A stretch of 7,449 nucleotides of DNA from JBNJEA01 sp051745395 (lineage in GTDB: Bacteria; Desulfobacterota; Desulfobacteria; Desulfobacterales; Desulfosalsimonadaceae): contig JBNJEA010000145.1 in the NCBI GenBank assembly GCA_051745395.1, forward strand, positions 1 through 7,449. Reading direction: 5' to 3'. Made by a program: the position numbers and the translations under genes. A model generated the notes under the pieces. It ran no database searches and had not been told where the DNA came from. It saw nothing but the letters and a program-made list of their open reading frames with translations. This document shows, piece after piece, positions 1 through 5,590 of the stretch. Numbering within the stretch: the stretch's first letter is position 1; every line of letters begins with the position of its first letter.

Positions 1-57
1 TCGATTAATAGCTTGATGGCCGGATCAATTTCCAGTATAGAAAAACCGGGATATTAA
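1..57 (+). CDS. Possible 3' tail of an upstream reading frame
   Basis: Frame 1 is open from the window edge to a TAA at 55-57 and would encode 18 residues ending in EKPGY. The other two forward frames hit stops within the first 15 bases, so this is the only forward frame that could carry the end of a gene. The peptide is too short to recognise. A candidate promoter (13-41) lies inside it, which is possible for a gene end but weakens the case. It may be chance. Confidence 0.25.
   Translation, partial: SINSLMAGSISSIEKPGY
13..41 (+). promoter_or_regulatory. Candidate sigma70-type promoter for the yhaM-tmk-cys unit
   Basis: TTGATG at 13-18 and TATAGA at 36-41 each match the sigma70 consensus at four of six positions and are separated by exactly 17 bases. 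Transcription would start near 48, leaving a leader of about 125 bases before the first gene. This was found by eye only, and similar matches occur by chance. Confidence 0.35.
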
Positions 58-100
58 AGAGATAACGCCGCATCCATTAAACCACCACCTGCGCCCTGCT

Positions 101-130
101 TGGCATCGGGGCCTGTTTGCAGGAATGCCA
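101..130 (+). other. Small stem-loop in the leader of the first gene
   Basis: TGGCAT (101-106) pairs with ATGCCA (125-130). Inside it CCTG (112-115) pairs with CAGG (120-123) around a TTTG loop, with a five-base bulge on the left side and one base on the right. No T-run follows, so it is not an obvious intrinsic terminator. It could be a leader structure of the yhaM mRNA or the remains of a signal for an upstream gene. No function can be assigned. Confidence 0.3.
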
Positions 131-173
131 GCACTTTGGACTTTCGATCACAAAAAGTCAAGGCAATAACCCC

Positions 174-1139
174 ATGAAAAAGCGTTTTATCGATCAATTG
201 CAATCCGGAGAAACCGTGGACGATGTGTTCGTTTTATCGGAAAAAACCATGGGTCATAAGCGCGACGGGGATCCGTATCTTTCGGTTGTGTTATCGGATA
301 AAACCGGCCGCATGCGGGGGGTTGTCTGGGACGGGGTCGGTGAAATCGCCCCGATGATCGACGCTGGCGATTTTGTTCACATCCGGGGCAGTGTATCGGA
401 ATACCGGGGCATGATGCAGATCGTGGTCAAGGCAATGGCCGTCGAAAAAGACCGCGATATTGCGCCTTCGGATTTTTTGCCGGCATCGCGCCGCAATCCC
501 GAAAAGATGTTTTCGCGTTTGCAAACGCTTTGCCGGTCCATTGAAACGGATTGTCTGCGCGCCCTGATCGAGCGGTTCTGGGCAGATGATGCCTTTGTTC
601 GGGCCTTTAAAACCGCACCGGCGGCCAAGCTCATGCACCACGCCTATATCGGCGGTTTGCTCGAACACTCGCTTTCCCTGGCATTGCTGGTCGACCGGGT
701 GGCCGATCATTATGCCGGCATTGACCGGGACATGCTCATGGCCGGCGCCGTGCTCCACGATATCGGCAAGATCCGGGAATTTGAATTCAACAGCCGGATC
801 GATTATTCCGACGAGGGACGGCTGATCAATCATATCGTCATCGGCGTGCAAATGATGGAGGAAAAGATAGCCGAAATAGAGGCTTTTCCGGAGCAAACCG
901 CCCTTTTGCTGAAGCATTTAATTGTCAGCCACCACGGCAGCAGGGAGTTCGGCTCGCCGGAGCCGCCCAAGACCCTTGATGCGGTCTTGTTGAATTACCT
1001 CGATGAAATCGATTCCAAGGTCAATGGTGTCCGGGAATTTATCAACAACCAGGACCCGGGCTCGCAATGGACAGGCTACCACAAGCCGCTCGAACGTTTT
1101 TTTTACAAAGGCAGGCCGGATAATGACAACAGCGGATAA
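174..1139 (+). CDS. yhaM: YhaM-type 3'-5' exoribonuclease (OB-fold plus HD domain)
   Basis: This 321-residue cytoplasmic protein has the two-part layout of the YhaM family, which trims RNA (and single-stranded DNA in some members) from the 3' end using metal ions. Residues about 15-95 form an OB-fold-like nucleic-acid binding part. Residues about 150-290 form an HD phosphohydrolase domain, with H165 (LLEHSL), H195-D196 (LHDIGK), H220, H253-H254 (SHHGS) and D277 (YLDEID) visible. The HD metal ligands should be H165, H195, D196 and D277. The length matches Bacillus YhaM, about 314 residues. The ATG at 174 was chosen because MKKRFIDQL is a typical family start and AAGG lies 10 bases upstream. 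An in-frame ATG at 117 would add 19 unconserved-looking residues. The gene overlaps tmk by 17 bases, so the two are probably co-transcribed and translationally coupled. The substrate here is unknown. Confidence 0.88.
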   Translation: MKKRFIDQLQSGETVDDVFVLSEKTMGHKRDGDPYLSVVLSDKTGRMRGVVWDGVGEIAPMIDAGDFVHIRGSVSEYRGMMQIVVKAMAVEKDRDIAPSDFLPASRRNPEKMFSRLQTLCRSIETDCLRALIERFWADDAFVRAFKTAPAAKLMHHAYIGGLLEHSLSLALLVDRVADHYAGIDRDMLMAGAVLHDIGKIREFEFNSRIDYSDEGRLINHIVIGVQMMEEKIAEIEAFPEQTALLLKHLIVSHHGSREFGSPEPPKTLDAVLLNYLDEIDSKVNGVREFINNQDPGSQWTGYHKPLERFFYKGRPDNDNSG

Positions 1140-1791
1140 AACGGCGTTGTTTGTGACCTTAGAAGGCATCGAGGGTTCGGGCAAGTCCACCCAGATGTGT
1201 CATCTCGCCCGGTATTTCGAAGACCGGGGCCGCTGCTGTGTGGTGACCAAGGAGCCCGGCGGGACGGTGATCGGGGAAAAGATCCGCCGCATCCTGCTCG
1301 ATCCCGATCATCGCGGCCTCGATGCCATGGCGGAGCTGCTGCTGTATACCGCCGACCGGGCCCAGCACGTCAGTGAATGCATCCGGCCGGCGTTAACGGC
1401 CGGCAAAACCGTGATCTGTGATCGGTTTCTGGATTCCACGGTGGTCTACCAGGGCGCGGCCCGGGGCATTGATGCCGATACCATACTGGAAATCAACCGG
1501 CGGGTGCTTGCCGGCATTGCCCCGGATGTCACATTTTTACTTGATTTGCCGCCGGAAATCGGTTTATCCCGGGCGTGGAAAGAGATTGATTCCGGCGGGC
1601 GCGACCGGGGGCAAAGCCGCTTTGAACAGGAACGGATCCAATTCCACGAAAAGGTCCGGCAGGGCTATCAACGCATAGCCGCCGAAGCACCGGAGCGTTT
1701 CTGCGTTATCGATGCCAGCCGGGACGCCGAAGCGGTATGGGCTGAAATGGCAGGGCAATTGCGCCGGTTTATACCGGAAACCGCCGTGTGA
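1123..1791 (+). CDS. tmk: Thymidylate kinase (dTMP kinase)
   Basis: This 222-residue enzyme phosphorylates dTMP to dTDP with ATP, the last specific step towards dTTP, in the cytoplasm. The P-loop is EGIEGSGKST (residues 14-23). TKEPGGT (42-48) and DRF (100-102) are the usual substrate-site motifs, and the LID region (about 155-172) carries R160, R162 and R166. With no arginine in the P-loop and arginines in the LID, it fits the bacterial type II class, like E. coli Tmk. The ATG at 1123 gives the short lead before the P-loop expected for the family, and has GCAGG 7 bases and AAAGG 11 bases upstream. Further upstream in-frame starts lie deep inside yhaM. The start overlaps the end of yhaM by 17 bases, and the next gene follows after 36 bases. 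All key residues look intact. Confidence 0.96.
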   Translation: MTTADKTALFVTLEGIEGSGKSTQMCHLARYFEDRGRCCVVTKEPGGTVIGEKIRRILLDPDHRGLDAMAELLLYTADRAQHVSECIRPALTAGKTVICDRFLDSTVVYQGAARGIDADTILEINRRVLAGIAPDVTFLLDLPPEIGLSRAWKEIDSGGRDRGQSRFEQERIQFHEKVRQGYQRIAAEAPERFCVIDASRDAEAVWAEMAGQLRRFIPETAV

Positions 1792-1827
1792 AATCGCAAT
1801 CTGGAAAATATAGGGGAAAAGCAGGCA

Positions 1828-4155
1828 ATGCCTTCTTCCATACTAGACGCCATCGGCAACACGCCCCTGGTGGAAATCAAGCGCCTGAATCCGAATCCGG
1901 ATGTCAGGATCCTGGCCAAGATCGAATACGTCAATCCCGGCGGCTCGATCAAGGACCGGCCGGCGCTGTATATGATCGAAGCCGGATTACGGTCCGGGGA
2001 ATTGACGCCGGACAAGACCGTGATCGAGGCCACCAGCGGCAATACCGGCATCGGGTTGGCAATGATCTGCGCTGTCAAGGGGTATCGGCTGCTGCTGGCC
2101 ATGTCCGAGGCCGTCAGCATGGAGCGCCGGCAGATCTTAAAGGCCCGGGGTGCGGAAATCATGCTCACGCCCGGCCATTTGGGCACCGACGGCGCCATTG
2201 AAGAGGTCTATCGCCTGGTGCGGGAAGAGCCGGATCGCTATTTCATGACGGACCAGTACAACAACCCGGCCAACTGGCAGGCCCATTACTACGGCACGGC
2301 AGAGGAAATCATCCGTCAGACCGGGGGGGATTTCAATGCTTTCGTCGCCACCATGGGGACCACGGGCACTTTGATGGGCTGCGGCAGACGGTTTCGTGAA
2401 CAGGATGCCGGCATCAAGGTCATCGGGGTCGAACCCTATCTGGGTCACAAGCTTCAGGGCCTGAAAAACTTAAAGGAGGCATATCAGCCCGAAATTTTCA
2501 ACAAGAAGTTAATGGACGAAAAAATCAACGTCGATGATGAAGAAGCCTTTGAGATGACCCGCCGGCTCGGAAAAGAAGAAGGCCTTTTTGTCGGCATGAG
2601 CAGCGGGGCGGCGATGCTGATTGCCAGGCGTGCGGCCGAACAGATGACCTCCGGAACCATCGTGGTGCTGTTTGCCGACAGCGGGGAACGGTACTTGAGC
2701 ACGCCGCTTTTTGCGGTGAAAAAAATGGCCGATATTGTCTTATACAACACCATGAGCCGGGCCAAGGCGCCGTTTGAACCCATTCGGGAGGGACGGGTTT
2801 CGGTCTATACCTGCGGGCCGACGGTCAACAAGCGGATTTCGCTCAATGAATGCCGGCGGTTTGTCTTTTCGGATCTTTTGTGCCGCTATTTGCAATACCG
2901 GGGGTTTCAGGTCAACCACGTCATGAACATCACGGACCTGGATGACAACACCATCCAGGGCTCGGAGACGGCGGGCCAGTCTTTGGCTGATTATACCGGC
3001 GGCTACATCGAGCTTTTTCACTCCGATTTGGCCGCGTTACACATCCGGCCGGCGGATCATTACCCCAAGGCCAGCGAACATGTCGGCGATATGGTCGAGC
3101 TGGCCAAGAAACTCTACGAAAAGGGCTATGCCTACGAAAAACTGCGATCCCTGTATTTCAGTATCGCCGCGTTTTCGGAATACGGGCAGCTCTCCGGCAT
3201 CGATCTTGACAAGATCCGGCTGGGGGCCACGGTGGACCTCGATGATTACGAGAAAAACAATCCACGGGATTTCACCCTCTTGAAACGGACCCGCCTGTCG
3301 GAATTAAAGCGCGGCATTTACGTAAAAACCCAATGGGGCAACGTCCGGCCGTCCTGGCATATACAGTGCGCCGCCATTTCCATGAAAAACCTCGGGGAAA
3401 CCTTTGATATCCATACCAGTACCCGGGAACTGGTGTTTCCCCACCACGAAAACGAGCGCGCCATTGCAAAGGCGGCAACCGGCAGGCCGCTGGCCCGGTA
3501 CTGGATTCACTGCGAACAGGTAGACATCGAAGCCGCTGATGCGGCCCCCGGACGGCGAGACGATACCGATACCGGAAAGGCAGTCCTGCCCACGCTCCAG
3601 GCATTGATCGAAAAGGGGTATAGCCCCCGCCAGGTCCGGTACTGGCTGATCACGGCCCATTACCGGCGTCCCGCTCATTTTTCGGAAAATCGCCTGGTCC
3701 AGGCGAAAAACGCATTAAAACGCATTGATGCCTGCGTCTGGGCGCTTGGCAACATCACCGGCACGGTTTCCTATCCGGAAATCGACCAATTGGTCTACGA
3801 CATCCGTCAGGGGTTTATCAATGCCATGGACGATGATTTAAACATGCCCCGGGCTGTTGCCGAGCTGTTTACCTCCATTAAAAAGGTCAATCGATTAATC
3901 GCCGAAAACCGGCTCGGCCAGCAGGATGCCGGCAAAATCCTGAAGGCCTTTGAGGGCATCAATACGGTGGTCGACATTTTCGACCTGCAATCGATTTCGT
4001 ATTCCCCCGAGGTCCAGGCCATGATCGACGAACGCGAAGCCGCCCGCACGGCCGGAGATTTCAAGCGGGCCGACCAAATCCGGGATCGTTTGCACCGGAT
4101 GGGCGTTGCCGTCGCAGATACCCAAAAAGTCAGCAAGAAAAGTGAGAAATCATGA
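1828..4155 (+). CDS. Fusion of cysteine synthase with a degenerate cysteinyl-tRNA synthetase-like module
   Basis: This 775-residue protein has two full-length halves. Residues 1 to about 297 are a fold-type II PLP cysteine synthase, which adds sulfide to an activated serine. PLP lysine K42 lies in NPGGSIKDRP, TSGNTG is at 69-74, and the phosphate loop GTTGTLMG (177-184) is of CysM type. GMSSGAA (256-262) and FADSGERYLS (282-291) are also present. Whether it uses O-acetylserine or O-phosphoserine cannot be told. The position aligned with Mycobacterium CysM R220 appears to be K213. Residues 300-775 align along their length with cysteinyl-tRNA synthetase, including YTCGPTV, NITDLDD, RPSWHIQC, FPHHENE and the DALR-like region near 666-690. 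The cysteine/zinc pocket is kept (C329, T369, W510, C514, H539, E543). HIGH reads SLNE (338-341), KIIK reads NTIQ (374-377) and KMSKS is absent. Aminoacylation is therefore unlikely. The start is supported by AGGGGA 10 bases upstream. The last four bases overlap the next gene. Confidence 0.93.
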   Translation: MPSSILDAIGNTPLVEIKRLNPNPDVRILAKIEYVNPGGSIKDRPALYMIEAGLRSGELTPDKTVIEATSGNTGIGLAMICAVKGYRLLLAMSEAVSMERRQILKARGAEIMLTPGHLGTDGAIEEVYRLVREEPDRYFMTDQYNNPANWQAHYYGTAEEIIRQTGGDFNAFVATMGTTGTLMGCGRRFREQDAGIKVIGVEPYLGHKLQGLKNLKEAYQPEIFNKKLMDEKINVDDEEAFEMTRRLGKEEGLFVGMSSGAAMLIARRAAEQMTSGTIVVLFADSGERYLSTPLFAVKKMADIVLYNTMSRAKAPFEPIREGRVSVYTCGPTVNKRISLNECRRFVFSDLLCRYLQYRGFQVNHVMNITDLDDNTIQGSETAGQSLADYTGGYIELFHSDLAALHIRPADHYPKASEHVGDMVELAKKLYEKGYAYEKLRSLYFSIAAFSEYGQLSGIDLDKIRLGATVDLDDYEKNNPRDFTLLKRTRLSELKRGIYVKTQWGNVRPSWHIQCAAISMKNLGETFDIHTSTRELVFPHHENERAIAKAATGRPLARYWIHCEQVDIEAADAAPGRRDDTDTGKAVLPTLQALIEKGYSPRQVRYWLITAHYRRPAHFSENRLVQAKNALKRIDACVWALGNITGTVSYPEIDQLVYDIRQGFINAMDDDLNMPRAVAELFTSIKKVNRLIAENRLGQQDAGKILKAFEGINTVVDIFDLQSISYSPEVQAMIDEREAARTAGDFKRADQIRDRLHRMGVAVADTQKVSKKSEKS
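2715..2727 (+). promoter_or_regulatory. Internal ribosome binding site and ATG at the fusion junction
   Basis: GGTGA (2715-2719) stands five bases before an in-frame ATG at 2725, which is residue 300 of the fusion. The peptide starting there (MADIVLYNTMSR) looks like a normal cysteinyl-tRNA synthetase N-terminus; E. coli CysRS begins MLKIFNTLTR. Translation from here would give a separate 476-residue CysRS-like protein. The site may be a relic of two once-separate genes or may still work. Confidence 0.45.
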
Positions 4156-5099
4156 TACCCGTTTTTTTCCCGTTTACCTTTATCCCCGAAGAAACCGCCC
4201 ACGCCTTTTATCGGCGCTTCGGCCGGTTCGCGGTGTGCCAGCCGGTCAAGGGGCAGGCGCCGGAATTGCTTGCGGACTTATCCGATCAAGGCGTTATTGA
4301 ACTGCGCCTTCCGGTCCTCGGCGATGAAGCCAGAATTACATCGCTTTGCCGGGCGTTTACCGAGTGGGGCGCCATGCACGGCAGTGATGCGGCCTGGATG
4401 AAAGAGCTGGCCCAAAGCGGCTTTTACAATGAAGCCTTTTCCGCCGAAATCCGGTCCGAAATCCTGAAATCCGGGCAAGCAGAGCCGCCGGAAAAATCCG
4501 ATCCCGTGATCAACGCCCGGATTTTTCTCCAGCTGGCTCAGCAATACGATATCCGCGAAGCCGAAATCGCACAGAACCTCAAGTCCGCCGATCTGGCCGC
4601 CGAAAACCTGTTTGAACAGTTAAAAGGCGCGGGGCAATTCGATCAGCGCAACCGCCTTGCCGGGCCCCAGGCCGTCGTCGAGGACCCCGGGGCCTACATG
4701 CCCGGCATTCGGATGACGGCATGGTCGATGCTGGCGGGCTTCGACCCGACTTGTTTCGGTGCTTTTCTTACACACAGTCCCGCCATTGTGGAACAGGTGG
4801 CCGAGCAGTTTCCTTCGCTTGCCCATCTCGATACCCAGGCCGGCTTGCCGGAAGGCGGGCTTTTGCCGGCGGTTTCGCGTAAACTGGCCGATGCCGGCGG
4901 GCAACCGGATGCAGTGTCTTTGGCTTTAACTGCCATGGACTGGTCCGGAGACGATGGTTACGTCATAGAAACCCATGTCATTTCCGACTGCGATCCGGAA
5001 ACCTTTGTTGCCGCGTGCGCTGATTCGCCCGCTATCGGGCGCAAACCGTCAGATCCGATTCAACCAACCCTTTTGTTCTGCCTGGTGCCCCGGGCCTAA
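4152..5099 (+). CDS. Unrecognised 315-residue protein, translationally coupled to the cysteine fusion
   Basis: I do not recognise this family. The protein looks soluble and mildly acidic, with no signal peptide or membrane segment. The N-terminus (MIPVFFPFTFIPEETAHAFY) is hydrophobic and aromatic-rich but interrupted by proline and charged residues. A central stretch (about 115-160) looks helical and charged, and no catalytic or metal-binding motif stands out. Cysteines are few and scattered (C29, C66, C202, C276, C285, C309). The ATG overlaps the stop of the previous gene as ATGA, and a GTGAG-like site lies just upstream, so translation probably depends on the fusion gene. Base composition and reading-frame length fit a real gene. 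It is probably the last gene of the unit, because 160 bases with a candidate promoter follow. A role linked to the fusion protein is possible from position alone. Confidence 0.8.
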   Translation: MIPVFFPFTFIPEETAHAFYRRFGRFAVCQPVKGQAPELLADLSDQGVIELRLPVLGDEARITSLCRAFTEWGAMHGSDAAWMKELAQSGFYNEAFSAEIRSEILKSGQAEPPEKSDPVINARIFLQLAQQYDIREAEIAQNLKSADLAAENLFEQLKGAGQFDQRNRLAGPQAVVEDPGAYMPGIRMTAWSMLAGFDPTCFGAFLTHSPAIVEQVAEQFPSLAHLDTQAGLPEGGLLPAVSRKLADAGGQPDAVSLALTAMDWSGDDGYVIETHVISDCDPETFVAACADSPAIGRKPSDPIQPTLLFCLVPRA

Positions 5100-5160
5100 T
5101 AACTGTGCCGGGCCCCGGTATTGGGGGGGGCTGCCGGTTTTAGAATAAAATCTTTTGATG
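5100..5160 (+). other. G/C-rich intergenic segment with weak hairpin potential
   Basis: After the stop codon lies a G/C-rich stretch with CCGG repeats, GCCCC near 5110 and a run of eight G at 5123-5130, then CCGGTTTT at 5134-5141. GCCCC can pair with the G-run, and CCGG elements can pair with one another before the short T-run. It might end transcription of the upstream unit, but no single clean stem-plus-T-run structure is visible. Confidence 0.25.
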
Positions 5161-5165
5161 CCCCC

Positions 5166-5194
5166 TTGACGCGATGGTTCATATGGGCTATTGG
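5166..5194 (+). promoter_or_regulatory. Candidate promoter for the ferredoxin gene
   Basis: TTGACG at 5166-5171 is a strong -35 match (five of six). At 17 bases spacing stands TATTGG (5189-5194), which keeps only the first TAT of the -10 consensus. Transcription would start near 5201. The position between two units supports a promoter here, but the -10 box is poor and this was judged by eye. Confidence 0.35.
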
Positions 5195-5223
5195 AAAAAT
5201 CTTGCAGTTAACGCCAATGGGAT

Positions 5224-5237
5224 TGTTTACATAAACA
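5224..5237 (+). promoter_or_regulatory. 14-base palindrome upstream of the ferredoxin gene (possible operator)
   Basis: TGTTTA-CA-TAAACA is a perfect inverted repeat with six-base arms and a two-base centre. It lies downstream of the candidate promoter and 22 bases before the ferredoxin ATG. A two-base loop makes it poor as an RNA hairpin, so a DNA site for a dimeric regulator is the more natural reading. I cannot assign it to a known regulator. Confidence 0.35.
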
Positions 5238-5246
5238 CGCATTATG

Positions 5247-5253
5247 AAAGGAG
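5247..5253 (+). promoter_or_regulatory. Strong ribosome binding site of the ferredoxin gene
   Basis: AAAGGAG ends six bases before the ATG at 5260. It is the best ribosome binding site in the window and fixes the ferredoxin start. It suggests high expression. Confidence 0.85.
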
Positions 5254-5259
5254 AAGACA

Positions 5260-5448
5260 ATGGCTTTTAACCCGATCGTAGATCAAGAGAAATGTGAAGG
5301 CTGTGAGGAATGTGTCGATGTCTGCCCGGTGGAAGTATTTGAAATGCAGGACGGCAAATCCGTGCCGGTCAATGCCGAGGAATGCCTCGGTTGTGAAAGC
5401 TGCATCGAGGTTTGCGAACCCGGCGCCATCACAGTGGAAGAGACGTAA
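5260..5448 (+). CDS. 2[4Fe-4S] ferredoxin
   Basis: This 62-residue, very acidic protein is a small bacterial ferredoxin that carries low-potential electrons in the cytoplasm. The first cluster motif is C12-x2-C15-x2-C18-x3-C22 followed by P23. The second is C42-x2-C45-x2-C48-x3-C52, where the usual proline is one residue later (CEPGA). All eight cluster cysteines are present, so two [4Fe-4S] clusters are expected. The roughly two-fold repeat of the sequence is clear. The gene has its own strong ribosome binding site, a candidate promoter and a strong terminator, so it is probably a monocistronic, highly expressed unit. Neighbouring genes give no clue to a specific redox partner. Similar short ferredoxins serve many oxidoreductases in anaerobes. 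Confidence 0.95.
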   Translation: MAFNPIVDQEKCEGCEECVDVCPVEVFEMQDGKSVPVNAEECLGCESCIEVCEPGAITVEET

Positions 5449-5465
5449 TTTTCTCTGATTTTCAC

Positions 5466-5508
5466 CGCTTTTTCCGGCCATGGTGCCATGGCCGGAAAAG
5501 GCGTTTTT
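5466..5508 (+). terminator. Strong intrinsic terminator after the ferredoxin gene
   Basis: The arm TTTTCCGGCCATGG (5470-5483) is mirrored exactly by CCATGGCCGGAAAA (5486-5499). The stem extends outward through one G-T wobble and three G-C pairs (CGC 5466-5468 with GCG 5501-5503), closing on a GTGC-type loop. Five T residues follow at 5504-5508. The stem starts 17 bases after the ferredoxin stop codon. This separates the ferredoxin from the LarA-type gene downstream. Confidence 0.9.
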
Positions 5509-5590
5509 GCAACGTTTTTCCGGTCCGTTTTGATAGATTCCGCTTTTCAAATTTTTCCCTTCTGTCATTTGAGCTGACACCATAATCCGC
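5509..5590 (+). other. Leader region of the LarA-type gene, no clear promoter
   Basis: This A/T-richer stretch must hold the promoter for the next gene if the terminator is efficient. TTGATA at 5530-5535 resembles a -35 box but has no matching -10 at normal spacing. CATAAT at 5581-5586 resembles a -10 box but sits only four bases before the ATG. No ribosome binding site is visible. Confidence 0.3.

Noticed and set aside
13..28. TTGAT...ATCAA inverted repeat resembling an FNR/CRP-type box
   Set aside because: The centre is six bases (GGCCGG) rather than the four of an FNR box. It overlaps the candidate -35 region and no other support exists.
117..173. Longer N-terminus for the YhaM-type protein (ATG at 117)
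   Set aside because: The added 19 residues do not look like the family, which begins at MKKRFIDQL. The ATG at 174 has an upstream AAGG.
58..200. Open minus-strand frame ending at a TAA near 58-60 with a glycine-rich, protein-like translation
   Set aside because: It runs into the 5' end of the YhaM-type gene on the opposite strand and has no visible start or ribosome binding site. Open antisense frames are common at this base composition.
291..917. 208-residue antisense frame within the YhaM-type gene, and similar long antisense frames at 1668-2198 and 6139-6825
   Set aside because: They lie opposite well-supported genes with recognisable protein families, and their translations show no family features.
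2719..2725. Classic -1 programmed frameshift heptamer (X XXY YYZ)
   Set aside because: In the zero frame the tract reads GTG AAA AAA ATG, so the heptamer would begin with G and the -1 re-pairing is poor. Only +1 or transcript slippage fits.
1828..4155. The fusion as a decaying pseudogene
   Set aside because: The frame is intact over 775 codons, the synthase half keeps all its motifs, and in the second half only the ATP-related motifs are lost while the cysteine pocket is kept. This pattern is not random decay.
5123..5130. Run of eight G as a phase-variation tract
   Set aside because: It lies between genes and away from any convincing promoter spacer or coding start, so a switching role is not supported.
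5581..5586. CATAAT as a -10 box for the LarA-type gene
   Set aside because: It lies four bases before the ATG, no -35 is found at normal spacing, and it would require a leaderless transcript.
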